DNA of 64,000 nt, taken from contig MU266484.1 in assembly GCA_021014945.1 (NCBI GenBank), positions 1-64,000 on the forward strand, written 5' to 3'. Source of the DNA: Leucogyrophana mollusca (lineage: Eukaryota > Basidiomycota > Agaricomycetes > Boletales). The notes below the pieces were generated by a model, which did not search any database, had not been told where the DNA came from, and worked only from the letters and a program-made list of their open reading frames with translations. Within the stretch, counting starts at the first letter, position 1. Each line of letters opens with the position of its first letter. Positions 57,450 to 64,000 of the stretch are shown here, piece by piece. Both the position numbers and the translations under genes were made by a program.

Positions 57450-58833
57450 CTAGGCTTCCTGGAGCGTTTCGGTGTTATTGATGCAAGCATGTCTGCGAAT
57501 ATTCCAAACCCACCTTGTCGTCTCCCAGTAGTCCTTCACCGCTTCCGGCGCGTCCTCCAAGAGAACAGACTCAGGTTCCCAAGTGCTCTCGTCGTCAGGA
57601 TAACCCCTCCAGTAAACATGTAACTGTAGCTTTCCCTTCACCACCCTGTGATTCCGTATAGAGGCCACATCGTACTTCTCGACAACCTCTTCGTCTGCCC
57701 CCGTCTTTGATACCGGTTTGAGGCGGGGGGTCCGTCGCGCGCTATTAGACCATGCTTTCGGCAGGCAAAGCTTTTCCAGAGGCCTGGCGTTCGATGGATC
57801 GTATGCGCGACCGCGAGATTTGCCTGTATCCACCCGAACGTACTTGTCCAGTTCACATAGAGTATGCTCAATATCGCATAACATCAAGGGCGCGTGGTCT
57901 GGACCAAGTCCTTCAAAAGATAGTCCCAGGCGCGCGAAATGCGCAGATTGGGTCGCCTGCATCCACCGGATGATCGTGACCTCCATTGACCGAGGAACAT
58001 CACCGAAGCATTGGCGTAGTCCGGCTCGGGCACCCAGCCCCACGGCGACGAAGTCGAACTCGGAAAAGTTCATGATGCTCGAATACGATAAATTCAGCAG
58101 CAACTGATATGCTGTGAACTCGCCCATACCTGGCTTAGGCAGCAGCCAATCATAGACGTCAACGAGAAATTTGGCGTTTGCCACTTGTTGTGGCAGCTCC
58201 TCCATCAGGTCTTCGAGAAGGACAAGATGGTTCATGAAGTTCTCGCTATATCCCATGTTGGCCGCCGGCTTCCGGTATGAGCCAGTGTAAATGGAAATTT
58301 GGCTTTCATAAAGAGGTCGAAGAAGGCCTTCGTACTTGTCGCGGGTGTAGGTGGCCCAGGTGAGCGGCTGAATACCTTTGCGTAAGAGCTCATATGTTTT
58401 GATATTGGTGAATGTGTTGAACAACACCACGCGAAAGATGACCTCGGTTGGTTCCTGAGGGCCTCTTTCAATGACTTCGCGAATAAGGTATTGGCTCGCT
58501 CTGTCGAGGACTCGGAACACGTTACAGAAGCGAGTGGTGCTTAGAACCGAGTCGTCCGTCCAACTGTTCACTCTGTCAGTAGGGAGAAGGGGCACAAACG
58601 ACAGGCAGAGCTCACGGAGCAGGTAATCCCTCCCTCCGCTTGTCATCTATGGATTGTCTGGTTGCTGCAAACCTCCAGAAAGTATCGAACCTGGGGGTCG
58701 GCGTTATCATCCGGTCCTTGATGACAAGAGTTAAAGGAGGGTCATCGTCTTTCACTTTTGAGGGCCCAGTCTTGGGTCGTTTCGACGTGTGGTCGACCTC
58801 CTTTTCAACAGCGCGTTTGAGACTGCTTACCAT
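57450..58833 (-). CDS. Chromodomain protein with 5-hmdU DNA kinase-helical / thymine-pyrophosphorylase-like domain
   Basis: Exon 1 (about 58626-58833) starts MVSSLKRAVEKEVDHTSKRP and ends ATRQSIDDKRREGLPAP. A GTGAGC...ACAG intron joins it to WTDDSVLSTTRFCNVFRVLD. The ~290-residue helical domain then has RASQYLIREVIERGPQEPTE, KPGMGEFTAYQLLLNLSYSS and FVAVGLGARAGLRQCFGDVP. This resembles families described by comparative genomics as 5-hmdU DNA kinase helical domain or alpha-glutamyl/putrescinyl-thymine pyrophosphorylase (DNA glycosylase-like fold); the name is from memory. A C-terminal chromodomain follows: YDVASIRNHRVVKGKLQLHV, YWRGYPDDESTWEPESVL. The fusion suggests an enzyme or reader of modified DNA tethered to chromatin (inference). 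A GTGGGT...CTAG intron near the end could give a slightly different C-terminus ending near 57435. Confidence 0.6.
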
Positions 58834-59121
58834 GTCCGTTACTAGACGCGGTTGGCTGTAGGTGGACGAGAATTAGTCTGCGAAATAGCGATGCATTGTG
58901 GGGATCCCTTACCACCTGGTTCGAAAATTCTTCGAGAGGAACTGTTGGCGGAAAATCGAATGCTGAACTCAAAGATTTGCGAGCAGACCTGGCAAAAACC
59001 CAGATTCAAGACGCGTCAGGGACGCGACCTCTTGCATTTTGGCACGTGAGAACTTGGTTTGCGCCTTCCACCCGAACTACTACGACCAAACGCCATCATA
59101 GGTTCCTAGTTTTTCTATATC

Positions 59122-61568
59122 ATGGATAAGGCGGCCAAGAATCAATTTATCCAGTCTTATATCGAAAGTCAGAGGGCCTATGCGTTCTCTTATGCGTCCC
59201 AAGGTCTTCATTCTACGCTCGGGCCTGCCGACAGCCCGCCAGATAAAGACGCAGACAAAGTGCTCAACGAGGCTTTCGGTTTTGATACTCCCGTTCTCAA
59301 ACCTCGGATCGTGAAGTCACACAGTACAGTCCTGAAAAAGGGTTCGCGGAAGAAACCCCCCATTGCCCCTGTTAAACCACCTGATAAGGCTCGCCGGTTG
59401 AAGCAATCCGCACCCAAGATTGACCAGGAAAACAAATCACCTGCGCGAAACTCTCATAGTGCGGAAAAACCGCGAGCGCTGAAGAAACGACCATCGCCAA
59501 CTCCATCAGATGATGAATACACAGCTCGTGAGTTTTCACCTGAAATCCAGGCGCAACTTTGTGTTGAGGTAAAACGAAGGTCTGGCCGAACGACGTGAGC
59601 GTAAGCGCCTCAAGCGTGCTATCACAGGACCTCAAGAAAACGACAAATGTGCGGATCTACCACTAGCTGTCGAGGAAAAGGCGGGCCCAAAACCCAAGGA
59701 GAAGAAAGGCAAAAAGCCCTCCACTTCCGCTAGTCTGGCCTTGATTCACGGATTTGCTGCTACAAATGTTGGCAAGGGACGCCTTACAGTTTGTTTCCCT
59801 TGGTCTCTTGCTTTGTAACTTGGTTGACATCGTTCAGCTCCAGCCTCCGGCAAGTGTCGGCGTCTTCAACAAAGGGAAGGCTTCGACGAAGACGCGCACC
59901 GCTACGAAGTCCACGCGTGAGGCACCAATTCGAATTCTAGATTTTGTACTAAGCTGGCTTCTAATAGCCCTAGGAACCAACATATTCTCTGAATTCTCTT
60001 TTCTCAACAGAACGCCGAAAAGACCCCCTAAGAAAACACCGATAGTGGGATCGCCTCTCGCAACATCGTCGCCATCTTCCATTTCCATTTCTCTTCCTCC
60101 CAGAAAGAAGATACGCATAACAAACTACAAGGCACCGGCCTCCGATTCAGAACAACACCCGGACCATGATAACCACCCTGACGATAACCAAGGGGAAGAA
60201 TCACAGGAAATCAAGTCACCCAAATCTGAGATCTGGGACATTGAACTCGATAGCTGTCCATCTTCTGTAGGACGTCCATCTGGCGGGAAGGCAACCGAAG
60301 TTCCTGCATCAATTGTGCTCAATGTTCGTGATACCGGATGGTTAGCTACTAACGATGCTACCGGACATTTGAGCGCTATTCTCGATGACGGGAGCCCTCC
60401 AGGCAACCCTTACGAAGGCCCCGACGACCACCTTGATCCACTCAGACAGCCGGACTCGCCGTACGCCGGACATCAGCACGCAACCGGCGACCCTGCTACC
60501 TGCGACGGCGACCACGAATCTTCGCTTCACCCTTGGCAGTCCGCCTCTCAGGTTGGCCAGCATATTACGCGTGCCCATTCCCCCGTTCCTTCTGCGGTTG
60601 TACCGGTCATTTCAAAGTATTTCGGACGGCCACAAGTAATTACACATCAAGAATTACACATCCCGGAGACCGACCAAGATTCCACTGCACGGCTCGCCAA
60701 TGGAGCCGCGTTCGTTAACGCAGCCCCTCCCGAACAAGCCGAAAGCTTTGTCCAAGTTAACAGCGAAATACTTGCCCCACAACTTCCCATTGACAGGCCT
60801 GACGTTTATCCCAGACGACAGACGTTCCAGGATTTGCCCTTCCATCTGGTCAGAGGGTCTGCGACAAATATATCTTTTCTTCATTCTGGTCACGAAGCTG
60901 TTTCAGAACCTCCATTACCAGTAACTGAAGGGTTATTCGATCCGCGAAGAATTGAACCCGATCAATACTACCATTCGCCTCAAAGCACAGCTGAAAGGAA
61001 CGAGTACTGGGGTTTTGCTGAGGAATTCGTCGAAGGCGAGGCTGCTTATTACACCATAGGGCCGGAACATCACTCTTCACCTCACACCTTCAATCGAAAT
61101 TTCGACCTCTCCCCTGGCGAAGCTTGCTTTGATGATGTGGAGTCACATCAATACGTTGCCGACTGTTTTGAGGACTTTGAGGACTGCGAAGGCGAGGAGA
61201 GCTACCGCACCCTCGGTGGTCATATTGAGGAACCCCCAGGAAACGATCTGGACGGGGATATGTTCCACGAAGCTATATACGATTTCGAGGGTGAGATATG
61301 GGAAACCTGCGAAGACAACATCACAACACAACATCACTTAGCAGAACGATCCCTGCCCTGCTCTTCTCTAGGGTCGGGGCCGGCCACCATGGATAACGAG
61401 TCGCCGTCATCTCCCCAGCAGTTCCTTCAAGGCCGCTCATTGCTTCGAGGGGTCTCTGGGCAAGCGGAATCTTGTGGTTATGTGCGTACCCTAGCGAGCA
61501 ATTTACTGCCAGCAGAAGCAGACGTGGCGAAGAATATTAGGGGTCATTGGCGTCCACAGAAGCTTTGA
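59122..61568 (+). CDS. Unrecognised charged, probably nuclear disordered protein
   Basis: No family recognised. The start is MDKAAKNQFIQSYIESQRAY (ATG 59122). The N-terminal third is Lys/Pro-rich with KKGSRKKPPIAPVKPPDKAR. An intron (GTGAGT...CGAAG, about 59529-59580) joins DDEYTAR to LAERRERKRLKRAI. A second intron (GTTTGT...TTCAG, near 59792-59839) joins AATNVGKGRLT to LQPPASVGVFNKGKASTKTR. A third (about 59918-59974) with a TACTAAG branch site removes a hydrophobic stretch. After RPPKKTPIV, the long last exon is acidic, His/Pro-rich and repetitive in style (SEQHPDHDNHPDDNQGEES). It ends IRGHWRPQKL. Basic clusters suggest nuclear location. The start is divergent from the chromodomain gene. 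Confidence 0.65.
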
Positions 61569-61843
61569 AGCACCTGTTTTTAATCCAATTTCAATCTGTT
61601 GTATATCTTTCACTATATGGCATGGCTAAGGTTTCGTTTACCACAACCCCAAAGATTTGAGGACACAGTCACGCTCCCCCTTTGAAACGCGATCGGTCAC
61701 GTTTAGTCACGCGTTGCGGGTGCGTTTTGAACTCCGACACCCGAAGGAAAACGCGTCTGTGGCGCGCGATTTTTATTCTAAACTTCCATTCCCATCCTCA
61801 CGACACGCGCTCGTAAGGCGCACACAAAGCAGTTCATCAAAAG

Positions 61844-64000
61844 ATGAGCTATAAAGAGAACAAAGCCATGGGAGCCGGAATGGTATATCTACGTCATGTT
61901 CATCTATCCCCAAATCCGTTGACTTCGTGTTCTTGCAGTCGTCTTTTACTTCGCGGGTCAAGCCAGAACCACAAGAGCCCAGCTTCAGCCTACTGGCGCA
62001 TTCTAGCAGGGAAAACGCGAAAAGCTTGCCCAATCTTCCCCCTGCAATAAAACCTGAGCCCAATGATGCTGCCCGCGTTGTACGTATTTATTGCTATCCT
62101 GCGCGGGACCTATTGGAGTTCACGCGTTACTTTCACCGTTTCACGTAGTTCCTACATAGGGGGCTGCCAGTGCCTTCTTACATCACAAGTAATGCACAAA
62201 CCCTCTCAGCACCCAATGATCAGCAGGCGTCGTCCGAGCATGCCCCTATTCCTGGTGTGAAGGCGGAGCACCAGATCGTGCAACCCTCGCCTGTTCAAGA
62301 TCCCAAACCCACCCTATATACTATATATGAATCAGCAGCGGACATCCACTACACGCCGGAGGCCGCGTTGGAAGAGGGGCTAAAGATGGTCAAGACATTG
62401 AAGGGCAGTGTAAAAAAGATTGAGTTAGGAAGTAAATTGCGGAAAGATGTATGGCTGCGGGAAATTGAGAGGTATCATGTCCGCGATAACTTTGCGACTA
62501 TATGCTGATATTTGAGGTAGCCTCCAAAGTCAAGGGGCACCTTCGACCATGATCGCGGTGTGCGGTGGTATGTACATCAATAGACTGCCAACAGAGTCGT
62601 TCCACAACATCTAGTATAGCAACTGGAGCGGGAAAATCTTCTATCTTGAATGCTATTTTGGATGGTAAGCGTCTCCGGATGATATCTGTCCTTTCTTACA
62701 CAACACATGTTTAGATAATATTGTCCCTACAAGTGGGATGCGTGGTAGGGTTCCACCACGATTCTATGAGCCCTGACCTGACTTGAGACGGATAGCTTGC
62801 ACTGCTGTCGTGACTGAAATCGCACATCATACTAAGCCTACCATTGACGCGGACGTGTCATTCCTTTCAGAAGCGGAATGGCGTCAGGAGCTGACCGTTC
62901 TTTTGGACGATATGGTTGACGAAGACGGTAACCTCAAGAGGTCCACTGATCTCCGAAGTGATTCTGGTGTCGCTTGGCACAAAGTATGAGTCTCTCAATG
63001 ACATCTTCAGTATATTGTCTGAACCAAACGTTTCTCAGGTTCATGCTGTGTATCCTTCTATTTCTCAAGAACAGCTGGTTCGCATGAGTGTGGACCAGAT
63101 TATCGCTCGAGACAAGAGTACGTCGGGACGAGGACTCTGAGCGTGACAGTGTAATGACCGCGTCGCACAGGTATCGCCGCTATTTTGGGGACCACGAAAA
63201 ATATCGTGGCCAAGGACTCGAAGACTTTCTCGCATGAGATCGGGAAATACATCGATTCCAAGGACCAGAAACGCAGCGACAAGAAGAAAGACAAGAAGAA
63301 GGACAAGGACGGGAGCAAGAAAAAGAAAGACGATGGCCCGGCTTTGTGGCCCCTCATCCGTCAAGTCAACGTTCGCTGCGCTTCCGCCGCACTCTCCACT
63401 GGCGCTATCTTAGTCGATTTACCCGGTGTTGCCGATGCTAATGCTGCAAGAAACAGCATCGCGAAGGACTACATGAAGAAGTGCGATTGTGTATGGATCC
63501 TTGCGCCAATTACTCGTGCAGTGGATGATAAGACAGCCCGCGGTATGCCATTGCATGTCGTTGCACGGTCGATATCGTATCTGATGGGACTTTCTCAGAT
63601 CTACTGGGTGATGCGTTTAAGATGCAACTCATGAGTACGTGACGAATCTCAGATGACTTTACCAGTAGCTCATTTTATTTGCTTCTGTCCAGTGGGTAAG
63701 TTTGCAATGGATAGCAACATGATGGACGCTTAATTCGATTCAAACATTTTTCTTGAAACAGACGGAAAGTGAGCCTCTTTCCTCGTCCCTCTGGGAGCTG
63801 GTTGCTCATGTTTGTTCAGCTATGACGCCCATGCCATCACTTTTATCGGTATGCGATGACCTTCTGCTTTCAGACTAGCGCTTAGTTCCATCCAGCTAGT
63901 AAATGCGATGACATATCGTGCTCTGAGGTCATTCGCGCCCTCGGCCTGGACGATCTTCCTCAGCTGGAAGAAATCGAGGAGCGCATTGAGCAGTACGGGC
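61844..64000 (+). CDS. Dynamin-type large GTPase, SLIP-GC-like (5' part, cut by window end)
   Basis: A disordered N-terminus (MSYKENKAMGAGM, then SSFTSRVKPEPQEPSFSLLA) precedes the GTPase domain. The P-loop is assembled across an intron: MIAVCG|ATGAGKSSILNAIL. The switch region has VPTSGMRACTAVVTEIAHH. G3 reads GAILVDLPGVADANAARNSI, followed by CDCVWILAPITRAVDDKTAR. G4 is TFIASKCDDIS near 63840-63910. A Lys/Asp-rich insert (DKKKDKKKDKDGSKKKK, about 63277-63330) sits inside the GTPase domain. The pattern matches fungal P-loop GTPases related to the vertebrate nuclear GTPase SLIP-GC (a dynamin relative). At least eight exons are in the window and the frame runs to base 64000 without an end. Confidence 0.75.

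Noticed and set aside
59918..60000. Hydrophobic stretch suggesting a transmembrane helix in the charged nuclear-type protein
   Set aside because: A GTGAGG donor, a TACTAAG branch site and in-frame acceptors show that most of it is an intron.
1..64000. tRNA, rRNA, transposon or CRISPR elements
   Set aside because: Scanning by eye found no tRNA B-box-like arms in a cloverleaf context, no rRNA, no transposase or reverse transcriptase, and no spacer arrays. The chromodomain near 57.7 kb is not attached to an integrase, so a chromovirus origin was rejected.

Overview
This window is eukaryotic nuclear DNA, most likely from a mushroom-forming basidiomycete (Agaricomycetes). Genes are dense and lie on both strands. 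Most are broken by many introns of about 46-64 nt with short GT...AG ends and CTNAN-type branch sites. The gene set is fungal: two Zn2Cys6 regulators, two F-box proteins of the style expanded in mushrooms, a Dicer, a DPBB secreted protein and a Dal5-type transporter. I see no rRNA, tRNA, CRISPR array or intact transposon. All gene models were spliced by eye, so exon edges are estimates unless stated.

Layout. 0.4-7.5 kb: IMP4 (+), aspartyl aminopeptidase (-), UTP12 (+). 7.6-14.6 kb: secreted double-psi beta-barrel protein (-), Zn2Cys6 activator (+), intronless F-box protein (+). 14.6-25.2 kb: PlsC-type acyltransferase (-), TVP38 (+), UFE1/syntaxin-18 (-), second F-box protein (-), SSU72 (+), 1-Cys peroxiredoxin (+), proteasome alpha-2 (+). 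25.8-31.2 kb: small zinc-cluster protein (+), aldehyde dehydrogenase (-), a doubtful small ORF (+), COX8 (+). 31.4-37 kb: Dicer-like protein (-). 37.2-45.3 kb: unrecognised Ser-rich/helical protein (+), small membrane protein (-), FAF1-like protein (+), disordered repeat protein (-), double ZNRD2/SSSCA1 protein (-). 45.5-57 kb: ER mannosidase-like MNL1 (+), APT1 (-), RPS1/eS1 (-), ATG10 (+), thiolase (+), MFS transporter (+). 57.4-64 kb: a chromodomain protein fused to a domain resembling the 5-hmdU DNA kinase helical/thymine-pyrophosphorylase families (-), a charged probably nuclear protein (+), and a dynamin-type GTPase cut by the window end (+).

Themes. Small-subunit rRNA processing recurs (IMP4, UTP12, FAF1, plus eS1). 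Secretory and ER functions recur too (UFE1, TVP38, MNL1). The least ordinary items are the Dicer whose helicase motifs are eroded while both RNase III domains look intact, the chromodomain/base-modification-like protein with its nuclear-looking neighbours, and a gene at 41.4-43.5 kb whose 3' end was built by tandem duplication of an ~80-bp micro-exon-plus-intron unit. The aldehyde dehydrogenase needs two GC-AG introns to stay open.
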